A DNA stretch of 64,000 nt from Haliotis asinina (GCF_037392515.1 NC_090280.1:24867118-24931117), one strand, 5' to 3'; positions 34,105 to 44,700 are shown, numbered from the stretch's first letter. The notes: generated by a model from the sequence alone, not told the origin. Translations and numbers: made by a program.

Positions 34105-35331
34105 CTAGGGAGGTTCAACTGGAGACCGTGCGTGTTTGGTAGCGCCACTCCTGCACCCTGTTTGTGAAGGAGTGATCTCCATGTCAAGCGCTTCAAACTG
34201 ATTTTGAACCGTCACTGATGGTGACTCTTCTAAATATTGAAGAGTTCTGGTCTTTTTCCTCATTTTTTTCTTTTCTTTGCTAGATATATGATCAACGCCT
34301 TTTGTCGCCTGTGTTGAATTCATGGCTTCTGGCTGAGATTCTGTCTGGGACGATGAGGAGCGTTGAGACTCATGTGATATTGGAGGATTGTCATCCAAGG
34401 TTATCTGAGTTGCATTCACCCAAGATATTAAAGTCTGACAGGATGTTGAAACTGATTTCTTACCAGATTTTGGAGCAGACGAAGGAACTGTAGCAGAATA
34501 TGTTTGACCAGTAGAAGATTTAGATGGAGTATTTACTAATTTCTTTGCCTCAAAATAAGAGATGTTATTTGTGTATTTGATTTTAAGAACTTGGCTTTCA
34601 TATTCAAACTTTGGGCAAGATTTAGACGAAGCCAGATGTTCACCACTGCAGTTGGCGCACTTGATGGTATCAGTGCAATCAGTACTCTCATGAGGTCCGC
34701 TGCAACGTGAGCATACAGACTGGCCTGTGCAAGATCTTGCACCGTGTCCAAACTTTTGGCATTTGTAACACCGGAGTGGATTTGGTACATAGACTTCCAC
34801 TCCGATATTACAGTATCCTGCTTTAACAGATTTAGGGAGTACTGTCATACAAAAAGTGAAAAGGTAGGTGTTAGTTTTGACCACATTTGAATCCTGTTTC
34901 CTGATGAAACGCTTCACAGAAGTAACACCTTGGTCTTTCAACTCGGCCACAATTTCTTCTTCCGACATGTCTGACCTGTCTCTAACAATTCCTCTACAAG
35001 TATTCAGTGTCTTATGAACGGAGACAACAACCTGTTTGTTAACAAAATGCTGCAAGCCCAGCAGATTGACAGATTGTTGTCGTCGTATACATTCTACCAA
35101 GAGCGAACCATTTCTGAGGCGAGTGACATTCTTTACCTCTCTGCAGACACCCTGGATGCCCTTGGAAACAGCAAAAGGGTTTATATTAAGTGGACTCCCA
35201 TCATCAGTTGCAATAACCAAAAACCTTGGCCAAGAATCATTCACTGAAGGGGATACCTCCTCATCAGATGACGAAGAAAGATGTCTCCGCTTGTACGTCT
35301 TTGATGAACCAGAATGCATATTTTGAGCCAT
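34105..35331 (-). CDS. LINE B ORF1: CCHC zinc-knuckle nucleic-acid-binding protein
   Basis: An intact 408-codon frame from ATG at 35331 to TAG at 34105. The N-terminus is Ser-rich (SSSSDEE). The middle holds an RRM-like fold region without a clear signature. Residues ~190-240 carry three zinc knuckles: CYKCQKFGHGARSC, CSRCSGPHESTDC and CANCSGEHLASSKSC. The C-terminus is Ser/Thr/Gln-rich and low in complexity. This is the usual ORF1 design of the I clade: it binds the element RNA and forms the particle with ORF2. It ends 8 nt before the ORF2 start, so ORF2 translation is probably coupled by re-initiation. Confidence 0.88.
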   Translation of the reverse strand: MAQNMHSGSSKTYKRRHLSSSSDEEVSPSVNDSWPRFLVIATDDGSPLNINPFAVSKGIQGVCREVKNVTRLRNGSLLVECIRRQQSVNLLGLQHFVNKQVVVSVHKTLNTCRGIVRDRSDMSEEEIVAELKDQGVTSVKRFIRKQDSNVVKTNTYLFTFCMTVLPKSVKAGYCNIGVEVYVPNPLRCYKCQKFGHGARSCTGQSVCSRCSGPHESTDCTDTIKCANCSGEHLASSKSCPKFEYESQVLKIKYTNNISYFEAKKLVNTPSKSSTGQTYSATVPSSAPKSGKKSVSTSCQTLISWVNATQITLDDNPPISHESQRSSSSQTESQPEAMNSTQATKGVDHISSKEKKKMRKKTRTLQYLEESPSVTVQNQFEALDMEITPSQTGCRSGATKHARSPVEPP

Positions 35332-35966
35332 GGTATTAGAATATTATTCGACAGCCCTGCTCCCCACCCGCCATCGAGTGTCAACATGGACGATGCTGCA
35401 GCGGAAACCAGACTGCAGCACCAGGGTTACAGGGATGTTATACTCCAGAAATAAGGACCTAAATAGCTAAGAAATCTAAAAGATCAAATGCCAGGCTGGT
35501 TCGGCCCATGACATAAGTCCTCAGAAACTCAGAACTTAGAGATCCATACCACCAGATTGGCCCATGAGCCACCGCCCTCTGGCATTAGACTCTAGGCAAT
35601 TAAATGTAACAAAGATTTTTATATTGAAATTGATAATCACAAGAACCAATACCCAATATGTTGAAATGTGCAAAAAGTGAGCTATGAACAGGGCTTGGCA
35701 TGACCAGCCGATTGATAGAACCGGGCCCATTCTACCACCCGTCTAGGTGAAGTCAGGGCCAAAGTGGTGTGTTAGGCAATAGGAACACGGTTCCAGGCCC
35801 CTATTGCCCTCAACCACCAGGATCCCCTCCTCCACCGACACAGGGCCGCAACCCACGGCCAACAGGTTGGTGGACCAAATATACCCCCGGGTCCACAACG
35901 GGGGTGTTGGCGAGCTCTTGGCATTACCCAGCACCCACCACGAGGAGGTGGCTCGCCACGGGTGCC
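35332..35966 (-). promoter_or_regulatory. LINE B 5' UTR
   Basis: About 635 nt between the 5' insertion border and the ORF1 start, GC-rich, with short inverted segments (for example GGTGGGTGCTGGG / CCCAGCACCCACC seen on opposite strands). The outer ~200 nt recur at 1550-1757. Being the transcribed start of the element, it should hold the internal promoter; I see no TATA box. Confidence 0.6.
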
Positions 35967-35980
35967 TTTCATACATTGAG
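35967..35980. repeat. LINE B target site duplication, right copy
   Basis: TTTCATACATTGAG, identical to 29888-29901. Confidence 0.9.
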
Positions 35981-37095
35981 ATGCGGAATGAACTGCTTTC
36001 ACAAACATATCTAAACTGTTGTTAAGGTTACCGTCAACTTCATCCACCATATCTTGAAGTGAAGGACATGAGTTACTAAGGGAAATTAAAAATTCCAATG
36101 CCTTGTTATCATTCCACTTGAAAGTAAAACTGCCTTCGGCATGTGGCATAGGCTCAAAAGATATATCATGCGCAAGTTTACGAGTAGAACTTTTACCGAG
36201 TCGACACTGAGAATCACGGGCATATGTTTAGATTCAACTCTAGAATCGACTATAACATCATGTTGGATATAGAATAAATCAGCAGTACCAATAAAGCAGT
36301 CAACTACGCTACAACCTTGTTGGGATATATAAGTAAATTCTCCTGTATTGTCACTTGACGTTTTGCCGTTAAAGATATACAAATTATGAGAAAAGCAAAA
36401 GTCAATCAGTTTACGACCAAAGGTGTTTACAGAACTGTCGCATGAATGTCTTTAATTTACAGGCACTGAGGGTTCCTCCGGGAATGCAGCTTCGTCTGGA
36501 CCGTGAAGGCCAAGTGTGTCTCGTGGGTTGTTATGGACACCTACACGAGCGTTCAAATCTCCGCAAATGATGACGTCACATCCGTGGTCTGAATGGTCTG
36601 TCAGCCACTGGTCAATATTATCGACAGCGGTTGTGCGGTCGGCTGAAACATAAAACGTTGAGCCGATAGGAGGTACATATGTTGCAAATACAAGGACACC
36701 TTTATTGTTGCCAACTGTACTTTTATCTAGTTTGATACAGACAACATTGTCAATATCTAGAGAAATGTGTTGGCATTTACTAGCTAGAGTGTTTTCAACA
36801 AAACGACCACTCCGCCAGATAATCTTCCAGCCTTTGCTATTCTATGAGCTTTGGATATGTACAAGTCGTAAGCAGAGAACTGGGTTATTGCTGTTAAATT
36901 ATCGAGAAATGTTTCCACTAGGCAGATAAACTCAAAGTTATGTATATAAGCAATAAAATCGGGGTTGTCGACCTTTGACAGAAAACCCTCTATATTCCGT
37001 GTTAGGAATCTAAAACTGTAGCTGGAACGTAGTACACCTGATATATGCTGTAGATCTTCAATCTGGGCCGGAGTTCTGTCACTTACTTCTTGATG
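35981..37095 (-). mobile_element. LINE A, 5' part: endonuclease
   Basis: On the - strand from about 37090: FRFLTRNIEGFLSKVDNPDF and FICLVETFL (Asn and Glu of the APE active site), then GRLSGGVVVLLK. VIICGDLNARVGVH follows near 36575-36541. Next are ISQQGCSVVDCFI and SKHMPVILS (the His region of the C-terminal motif) in 36382-36200. It ends at VHSASQCM next to the LINE B duplication, and the continuation KKSLKSG is at 29890. Frame changes occur at about 36780, 36460 and 36170. The right border touches the Gmr1-like RT lead-in at 37090-37096. Confidence 0.8.
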
Positions 37096-37416
37096 ATGCC
37101 TGGTCGAACTGATGTTGTTAGCCATGATATATATGTAGGTGATGCTCTGCCTGTAAAACAACACCCATATCGGATGAATCCAGTGAAGCGTGAAATTCTG
37201 CGGAAAGAGGTGCAATACATGCTGGACATTGACATCACTGAACCCAGTGACAGTCCGTGGAGTTCACCATGTGTTCTTGTGCCGAAGAGTGGAGGTGGTT
37301 GGCGCTGCTGTGCTGACATGAACGCTGTTATGCACTCTCACGCACTGATTCGTATTCTATTCCGAGAATGGACGATTGCATTGATCGCATTGGTCAAGCT
37401 AGGTATATAAGTAATT
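37096..37416 (+). pseudogene. Gmr1-like RT, N-terminal part
   Basis: Continues the reading broken at 27530: PGRTDVVSHDIYVGDALPVK, YRMNPVKREILRKEVQYML and SPWSSPCVLVPKSGGGWRCC, then in a shifted frame MDDCIDRIGQARYIS. This is the fingers region of a Ty3/Gypsy RT. The reading is lost after ~37416, where another insertion begins, and resumes at 38610. Confidence 0.85.
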
Positions 37417-38609
37417 GTAATAGGACGGGTCTGGCCATCAATGGACTTTGCGTTGTGTGTTTTTATAAAAAGGTGTTTCATGGAAACTTTAATGGCCAAG
37501 CTCGTACTACCACCCCAGGTTCTTTCCACTTTTTGTTGCGGGTTGAATGACAACTGAACTCAATATAGTTTTAACAAAGATTATTTATTATAATAACATA
37601 GTGTAAATAATTGCACCTATAAGAACCTTAAATCTTTATGAAAACATAACACAGAGGCAAGTCAGAAGCATTTCCCACAACTAATACCAACCTGACTAAG
37701 TTCTGCAAAAATTACAATGTCTCACAGATAACATTCAGACCAGTCAGGTCTGGTGCCCGCTCGATTCAACAGTAACATGCATCAACAACCCGCAACGTCT
37801 ACATGCCACTTACTTAGAAGTAAGCAACTAACTGCTATAACTCAGTGTGAGACAACAATTCACGACTGCTACAAACTGTAACACGACTGATGCGAACTCA
37901 GCTAGGTTCTGCAGTAAACATCTAACTACTACAAGTCAACGTGGGACAACAACTCACGACTTCTACAAACTGTGTCACAACTGATGCTAACTCAACTAGA
38001 TTCTGCAGTAAACTTGCAATGCACCATGTTAAAAAGAATAAAGGTGCTTAAAATCCTCCCGCAAAACGCAACTAAATCAGACTCTACATACGACTTTTAC
38101 TTTCCTACTTGCTCTAACCTCTACTATTTTACAACTAAAACGGAGTACATGGAGTCACTAAGCTGTCATAAATGAATCCATTCACTCTGTTGGCACTACA
38201 TTATCTCTAACAATTACAACTTTATTGTTAATCAAACATATTAAGAGGGGGTGGGAAAAGGGCTTCGTTCTGATGCAGAACGTACGGAGTGGGGAGCTCT
38301 CACCTCCAACCAGTTACTGGTCGTCACGGACTCATTAGTGACAGGCGCTCCAGCGCTTATATACCCGGTCCGAGCGACTACCCGGATGAAGAAAGTTTGA
38401 CTCTCAGTGATTGGCCTGGATAACTAAAACATGTGGCATTTAGCCACAACAGACGAACTGACGGACTCACCGACTGACTGTCTGACTGAACTAGGAAAAC
38501 ATTCGAAGCACTCAACAACGCTACCAGAATACACGCGAGTTTCCATGAAACACTCTCATCAGTGCCTGTAAGCATTGACGAGTTACAGAAGCCATAAAAC
38601 CCTTTTTTA
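37417..38609 (-). mobile_element. LTR-like insertion inside the RT
   Basis: Between the two RT halves. The segment 37534-38587 has TG...CA ends (TGTTGCGGG ... GAGTTACA). Read on the - strand it has a TATATAAGCGC promoter-like site (38355-38365 region) and ends CCCGCAACA like the LTR at 21689. It also holds a two-copy ~93-bp duplication (37863 and 37956) and a 16-bp inverted pair (37473-37488 with 38538-38553). Most likely a solo LTR plus flanking junk. No target duplication found. Confidence 0.45.
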
Positions 38610-39329
38610 TCGCATACGCTTTACTGAAGGACTTCTGGCAGATTCCACTCACAGACCGTGCAAGGAAAATATCGGCATTCGCTACTTCAGATGGACTGTA
38701 TCAATACAAAGTGATGCCGTTTGGTCTGAAGAACGCTCCACCAACGTTCCAGAGACTTGTCAACAATGTCACATCAGGCCTTGGTCGTGTCGAGCCTTAC
38801 ATGTATGATGTCATCGATTATTATCACATTGAGTTGGATGACCATCTGAAAAGGACTCGTGCTTTCTTCCAAAGACTGTCTCAGGCCAAGTTAACTGTGA
38901 ATCTCACCAGGTGTGAATTTTGAAGGCACAAGTTGAATTTTAGGGCATGTTGCAGGGCACGGCCAGGTACAACCAGTTCATGCTAAAGTTGAAGCAATTG
39001 TACATTTTCCAGTGCCTCAATCTAAGAGAGAAGTCATGAGATTCTTGGGTATGGCTGGCTATTACAGAAAGTTTTGTCAAAACGTCTCAGATGTTGTATC
39101 ACCACTTACCAACCTTTTTTGGGAAAAGGTAAAATTTCAGTGGGATGGCAGTTGTCAGACTGCATTTGAAAAAGACAAAGCCATACCCATGAATTCTCCA
39201 GTATTACAGGCACCAGATTTTGAGAAAGTATTTAAGTTGCGAGTTGATGCCAGTGGTGTAGGTGCAGGTGCTGTCCTGATTCAAGAGGATGATTCAGGAA
39301 CTGAACATCCAGTTTGTTATTTTTCATAG
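38610..39329 (+). pseudogene. Gmr1-like RT palm and start of RNase H
   Basis: LLKDFWQIPLTDRARKIS, LYQYKVMPFGLKNAPPTFQR and NLTRCEF are the palm of a Ty3/Gypsy RT. The catalytic box, normally YLDD, reads YMYDV at about 38800-38815, so one catalytic Asp is lost. The connection (MRFLGMAGYYRKFCQN, 39045 onward) follows. Then comes the RNase H start with the catalytic Asp in LRVDASGVGAGAVL (39235-39275) and HPVCYFS. It breaks at 39329, where a SINE is inserted. Confidence 0.88.
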
Positions 39330-39435
39330 AAATTTGGCTGACTTTGTGTGCTGGCGAGTAGGTGCCTGACTCTGAGGGTGCGGGTTCGAATTTGTACTTT
39401 ACTGAGAAAGTGAAATCCCAAATATGACATATGTT
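39330..39435 (+). repeat. tRNA-headed SINE inserted in RNase H
   Basis: TTGGCTGACTTTGTGTGCTG ... GAGGGTGCGGGTTCGAATTT: the same tRNA-like head as at 504-601, opposite orientation, with a clean B box (GGTTCGAATTT). It interrupts the RNase H reading frame between CYFS and the downstream YSTTEKETF. Confidence 0.7.
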
Positions 39436-39692
39436 GCATTTGACCACTTTCTAAATGGCATCGTGTAATCAAATTTGACGAGCACCAAAGAAATTATTCT
39501 ACCACTGAGAAAGAGACATTTTGAAGTGCACCTTGGTACCACCACTTTGCCAATTGAAGTGTTTTATTAATCACAATTCCAAGAACCAAAGACTTATGAG
39601 GTGGAGTTTGACCTTGCAAGGGTTCAATCTTGGGATCCAACACATTAAAGGCAAAGACAATGTTTGTGCTGATGCACTTTCCAGGGTATAAA
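39436..39692 (+). pseudogene. Gmr1-like RNase H, C-terminal part
   Basis: After the SINE the reading resumes with NYSTTEKETF (about 39498; the Glu is the catalytic one) and, after frameshifts, ends with HIKGKDNVCADALSRV (39643-39690), the usual last motif of the Gypsy RNase H with its catalytic Asp. The DHNPL-type middle is degraded. Confidence 0.8.
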
Positions 39693-39848
39693 TGTATGAT
39701 GACTTGATGATGCTGTATGTATGTATCTGCATTATGTCACAGTAATTTTGCAAGAGGTTTTTCATATTACTCATATTATTATATGTCATGTTATTATATT
39801 ATTATTGCTATGATTGTAACAGAAAGTTTCTACGAAACTTTTTTTCCT

Positions 39849-39860
39849 CAAGAGGGAGTG
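39849..39860 (+). promoter_or_regulatory. Polypurine tract
   Basis: CAAGAGGGAGTG directly before the 3' LTR start (TGTTAGGAG); the plus-strand primer site in LTR elements. Fixes the 3' LTR border. Confidence 0.75.
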
Positions 39861-40491
39861 TGTTAGGAGAGTGTGTTTTCCGTGATTTGAGTAGTTATTA
39901 ATTATTATTGCGGTACTTGTTATTGGGTTACAGTATTAAAGGTTTTACTGTTCGTTATTATGGGTCACATGTCCTACTGAAAATTATTTAAGTGGTACGC
40001 CTCAAAGGCAGTATTTTATAGTTACCTCTCTTTTGTAAAACAAATAAACACGAAGCGACGACATTGTTCTATATCTCTCCACGTTGGTGCCGATGGTTAT
40101 GTGCTCGAACTTCCGGGAAATGACTGAAGGTATATGTATGGGATGGTTGCCGTGTTGGGACGGACACAGTCACATTACGTTACACCATCATCAATCGCTG
40201 CCAACACTTCATCTCCATAGCCACCGTCAGACTGCTTACTGTGTTGCATTCTGTATGACTGTTTCTCTCTCCCGCTAAGACTTTCGTGTGTTTACTATAT
40301 ATCTAGTGACACATTGCCTTAGATTTTGTCTCATTTGCATTGTATTTGAAATCGATATTGTATAATTGAATTGTGACTTTGTATAACTTGCTCTCTTTAC
40401 TAAATAATACAAACTTTGAATGTTTTAGACTTGTCTTTGCTCTGTTTTGCTGGTTCACAGGGGGTTTGTCTGGGAAAATTCTTAACCGTAA

Positions 40492-40493
<2 letters not shown>
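39861..40493 (+). repeat. 3' LTR of the Gmr1-like element
   Basis: Starts TGTTAGGAGAGTGTGTTTTC and ends CTTAACCGTAACA. It matches 23698-24291 over most of its length but carries about 40 extra bases near 40030-40080 and scattered substitutions. Confidence 0.92.

Positions 40494-40537
<44 letters not shown>
40494..40537. repeat. (GT)n microsatellite
   Basis: About 21 GT units directly after the 3' LTR. Confidence 0.95.
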
Positions 40538-40539
<2 letters not shown>

Positions 40540-41115
40540 ACAAGATCTTCGCCGTTCCACGACTCTTCAGGTGGTTAATGAAAACTAAGTGTCGTCATAG
40601 GCGACGCACAGCTGTAATAGATAGGTCGACATCATGAGTATGACGTTACAGTTAGTGACAACAGCAACCCTACTGTTACCCATGACTACGTTTTACGTCT
40701 CCCGCTAATATGCCGATCAAATGCCGGTAATAAACAATCAAGAGGTAAATTCAGTATTTTTACTTTTTCAGCAGGCTATTCATAGCCTTTTGACACATTT
40801 TCACTCATGCTAGTAACCGTCTTTGCTTCTGTGTAGTTTTATACCTAGATATACATTTCTCCCCAAATGTAAATATCATTTTTCGATTTAGCCTGGGCCT
40901 GAACCAAATACTATGAGTTTTGTGTTTTATACATTTACGTTGAGTTGTCAATTAGTGCAATATTCATAACAGGAATCAAGAGACTTTGGCAGGGCATTAG
41001 GAGTAAGTCTGGGCATCACGTGTCATGGTATCTCGCGTGTTTGTCTTTTGTCGGGTAAGTCTGACCATGTTGATTGGCCTTTATGAATCTGAAAGACTGA
41101 GTGACAACTAAAACG
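40538..41115. other. Non-coding stretch
   Basis: No recognisable gene or repeat family. Confidence 0.4.
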
Positions 41116-41116
41116 T

Positions 41117-41172
41117 GAGTGAGTGAGTTAAGATTTACTGTCACATCGGCAATATTTCAGTCACAACGTAGA
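41117..41172 (-). mobile_element. LINE B-type 3' tail fragment
   Basis: GTGAGTGAGTGAGTTAAGAT, then TTACTGTCACATCGGCAATA and TTTCAG: the LINE B tail in the same orientation as at 29902, without any coding part. Confidence 0.6.
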
Positions 41173-41309
41173 CGGACAGAATAATCGGGGTTTCTATTCA
41201 TTCCAACGATTTCCTTTGAAAAAAAACGCTTAAAAGTGATTAGAAAGGTGATGCGTTTTCAAGGTCACTATTATCAGCAGAAGTGACATGAAATAATTGT
41301 GACCGTATG

Positions 41310-41430
41310 ACAAAAAAAAAAAACAGAAAAAAAGTGGACGAAAGTCTCCTGGGACCAAAAAATCCCTTGGGACAAAACCCATAAGGACCAAACACCCAAA
41401 TGAGGATCCTTGGACAAAACCCTCAAACAT
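41310..41430 (-). repeat. TTTTGTCC-periodic low-copy repeat
   Basis: On the - strand repeated units of GGTTTTGTCCAAGG type. Related to 16033-16100 (GGGGTTTTGTCCAGAAGG). Function unknown. Confidence 0.5.
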
Positions 41431-41561
41431 GTTTTAACCACTGAGTGATTGACTGAAGTGACGTGTTTTAATTGATATTATCCTCTATATATCAACCAAA
41501 TCTATGAAACGACCATAATGATACACTGTGGGCTTTAAGGGAGGCCATATTCACACAAGAG

Positions 41562-41568
41562 TATATAA
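41562..41568 (+). promoter_or_regulatory. TATA box of the Ig receptor gene
   Basis: GTATATAATA centred near 41565, about 30 nt before a likely start site around 41592-41596. That spacing makes the downstream ATG at 41696 the more comfortable translation start, with a ~100-nt leader; ATG 41600 would leave almost no leader. Confidence 0.5.
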
Positions 41569-41599
41569 TATCGTAGCATAACGTAAGGTTCACCGGGAA

Positions 41600-41738
41600 A
41601 TGTTTATAGGGAAGTATCATCTAGTGAAACTACATAATGTGACACATAATATCAGAAACTGTACCTGTCAGTTTTTACTCGCCACAGTGGTGACAATGTT
41701 TCTGTTTTCCTCTGTGGCCGTTACACTATGTGGTTTTG
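41600..41738 (+). CDS. Ig receptor exon 1: signal peptide
   Basis: Ends at the donor GTATGT in phase 1. From ATG 41696 (A at -3) it gives a short hydrophobic leader (MFLFSSVAVTLCGFG) with cleavage plausible near the exon border. The upstream ATG at 41600 adds 32 residues without a clear role. Confidence 0.75.
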
Positions 41739-44700
41739 GTATGTATCTGTCTTCGAAAACTGACATATATTTTGAATCTGTGGTAGAGTTAATTTACGTA
41801 TTATTTTTCCGCATTTGCTTTTGCATCCATTGTTATCGACTTCTGATTCTGGTTACCGTTTCGTATACAACTCTAGCCTCCATGACAACTGGATACCCAT
41901 ACACTGTTACTTGTGTTGGTGAAGATGTTACCATGACCATGAACCCAGACAATATCAGCTTTATATATTGTGTATGGCTGAACGGTTCGGTATCTGAGAG
42001 ACTGTTAGTGGTCCAGCCCAAGTCACACCGTGTAGTGGTACTCAACAGTAGTCACACCGACTACAGGACCAGGATCAGATACACCGAGGAGGGCGCACCA
42101 TCACAGACCGGACAGCTGAGGTTTACCATCTACAATGTTACTGTACAGGACGCTGGTACTTACTACTGTCAGGGAACCAAAGGAGAGAATGTTCCTGGAT
42201 GTAGACAGGTCCTCGTTGTAGCACGTAAGTATTTAACTATAAATTCCGAATATTAACATGTCGCTAGCCTATATGTTATGGGCAATAACGGTGAATTCTT
42301 CAAATGTCAAAACAGTTCGTAAAATCGGGTTTTTTTGGCACTCGCATTATTGTATCAATGGATTTACTCATTTGTTCACAGAAAAGCCATCCACACCTAA
42401 TATCACCGGACCTGCCTCACCTGTATCAGGTGAGAATGTCACCCTCACATGCTCCTCCTCCTCCCGGAGTCTACCCCCGGACCACCCCCCACTGACCATG
42501 ACCTACATCTGGAGGAGGGACGGGGCGTCTCCTACAGGTGGAGATGAGATGACAATACCCCACGTCAACAGAGAGAACCAGGGAGACACCTACAGCTGCC
42601 AGGTTGTGGAGGAGGGGCTGAAGTCTGACTGGAGTCACGAACATGTACTGGATGTCCCATGTGAGTAAGAACTACCTTGTTTACGGTACAGGAACCTTGC
42701 ATATCTTTGCAACTACGGCTCTGAGTATAGCACCGTCATAGAGCCCTCATGTCCTGAATCATTATTATAACAGTACTTTGGTGGTTCGGATCGGAATTAA
42801 CGACAACATAGCCAAAATCTGTGATGAAAGTTTTCAGCTTCAAAGGTTTAACGAAACACTTCAAATACTTCAAACACGAATACTTCAAAATTATGTCACA
42901 TCACTGTTGTTAATCTGGATGTGAGCTCAGATCAGCACAATACATAATATAGATTGAATGAATCTGTTGCTACGACAACGAATGCAGTTTTTGTTCCGCG
43001 GTCTCGCAATTCGAGCCTCAGATTTCAGAAAATGTAAATGCTCGGTGACACACAAAGGCCAAAACAAGAATATTTAAAATGTTAGGGAAATAAGGAACAC
43101 AAGAGACTCACTACCAACCACGCATGGCAAAATTCAAGACATTTAGAGTATATTTAGAGTATCTTCTACTATTCTGTATTCTATATTGTACGCAAATGTT
43201 TACACAAGACAGAGCTTTCTCTCATTAACTTTTCATTTACCTTCTGAAGTACCTAAATCATCTGTTAAAAACCTCCCCAGACACGACCACAATACGACCT
43301 GAAACAAGCCGTGAAGCGTCACTGAATATGTAACGCCAGTGTCACCTATCGGAACAATTGCGTCGTGACATTTGTATGTAACTTGGCGGCGCTCAACTGG
43401 CACTGACACGATACATTTCAACGTTCAGATTATTACTCATGGTTCAACTATAGCTTTAAAATCGGAACTATGTGTCGTCACAGTACATCACAGTGTTTAT
43501 TCCAAATGACTGTCATGGCATAAAATGGGTTGACTGTGATGATCAAGGTCGCGATTGATTAATGATTATTGATTGTGCAAACTGTGCATAACATCAGTAT
43601 TGCACTATTTGGTGTTCCTTAATTAGTGTAACTGACGCCAAATGACGAGGGAAGTATCTTAGATGTGTTTTCATCTCACCATCGCACATCAATTATTCCA
43701 GATGGACCTGACCAGATACTGTTTGAAGGCACAAGGGACAAGCTGGAGGTAGAAGAGGGGAAACCTCTAACAGTGAGATGTTTTGCTGACTGTAACCCTG
43801 CCTGTACTGTAACCTGGTGGGACACATCCACACAGATGGTGATTACAGGACACGTGGAGGCTGTGTTGTCTATGCCAGCTGTAGATGTGTCTGTGTCTGG
43901 ACAGTACACGTGTCACGTCAACAACAGCCATGGGAGTGCATCACGGAACCTGACACTGGAGGTCCTCTGTAAGGCCTGCACAGATTCCGCAAACATACAT
44001 TCGTTACAGATTGTTGTAACATTTAAAATTATATTTGCATAGGACCCGCATTGACTGTTTAAGTGTTTACTCACTTCAAATTTCTCAAAACACACAGAGA
44101 TTTTGAACAGGTATCTACCAAAATGTGGATCAGGAGGTCAATCTTGACTATTAATCTGATGATATGACATCAAGTCAGTGTGATTCGTCACTCTCAGATT
44201 CCCCCAAATCAAAAAAATCAGATCTGAACCGAGGAGAACAAAAACATCATATATTTACTCTATTACATACATCATTTATATAATTCGACAAACAAACCAG
44301 TTCCAATAAACCCTGACATTTGCGACTCTTGCTTCCATTTGAACACATTTCAATGTGATCTTACGCCATATGTTGTATGTATATTGAATCAAAGGAAAGC
44401 TGTTATTTGGTATGGTGAATGTTGCAGCACGTGAGTTAACTGAATCTGGTGTTGTTTCCATCGTACCTGTGACTGCCGCCTGTTCTGTCCTCATTATGGT
44501 CATCGCTTTCGTCATCGTCGCCGTCGTTTTCCGAAGAAACAGGACCAAGAAAGGTATTGTCTTTGTGGTGATACGAGAAAATATTAATTATGCTGCTGTC
44601 GTATATCCTGTCATGCATCTCTTCAGTTTTATTACTTCAATTACAGCATTTGAATCCTTTCTGAATGATAATTTGCATTAGAAGTGATTACACTAGGGTA

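Larger units (their letters stand above)
29902..35966 (-). mobile_element. LINE B: near-complete I-clade (Nimb-like) non-LTR retrotransposon
   Basis: A ~6.07 kb element flanked by a 14-bp duplication. On the - strand: GC-rich 5' UTR (35966-35332), ORF1 (zinc-knuckle protein), an 8-nt gap, ORF2 (endonuclease, RT, RNase H), and a ~520-nt 3' UTR ending in a TAACTCACTCAC tail with no poly(A). An RNase H domain after RT plus a CCHC ORF1 are features of the I superclade; the Nimb group is known from snails, so that label is an inference. Only about two single-base frame changes in ORF2 suggest a much younger insertion than its hosts. The 3' terminal ~60 nt resemble the tails of the local SINEs. Confidence 0.88.
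23698..40493 (+). mobile_element. Ty3/Gypsy-type retrotransposon, Gmr1-like domain order, multiply interrupted
   Basis: Both LTRs, primer site, capsid region, protease, integrase, reverse transcriptase, RNase H and polypurine tract are present on the + strand. The order is protease, integrase, then RT and RNase H; ordinary Gypsy elements have integrase last. From memory this order defines the Gmr1-like group. The coding parts lie at 24.3-27.53, 37.09-37.42, 38.61-39.33 and 39.44-39.69 kb. The gaps are later insertions: LINE A containing LINE B, an LTR-like segment, and a tRNA-SINE. Coding regions carry many frameshifts, so the element is inactive. The two LTRs differ by many substitutions and a ~40-bp indel, pointing to an old insertion. 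Confidence 0.85.

Noticed and set aside
32113-35326. + strand frames opposite LINE B (for example 33113-33367, 35036-35326)
   Set aside because: Shadows of the well-supported - strand ORF1 and ORF2.
24291-39692. Two separate Gypsy elements (one with integrase, one with RT) instead of one
   Set aside because: There is a single LTR pair, one orientation, and the RT lead-in is split exactly across LINE A, so one element explains all parts.
42661-43700. Additional Ig exon in the intron between Ig domains 2 and 3
   Set aside because: No Cys/Trp/DxGxYxC pattern in any + frame, and the phase-1 join from 42660 to 43702 already works.
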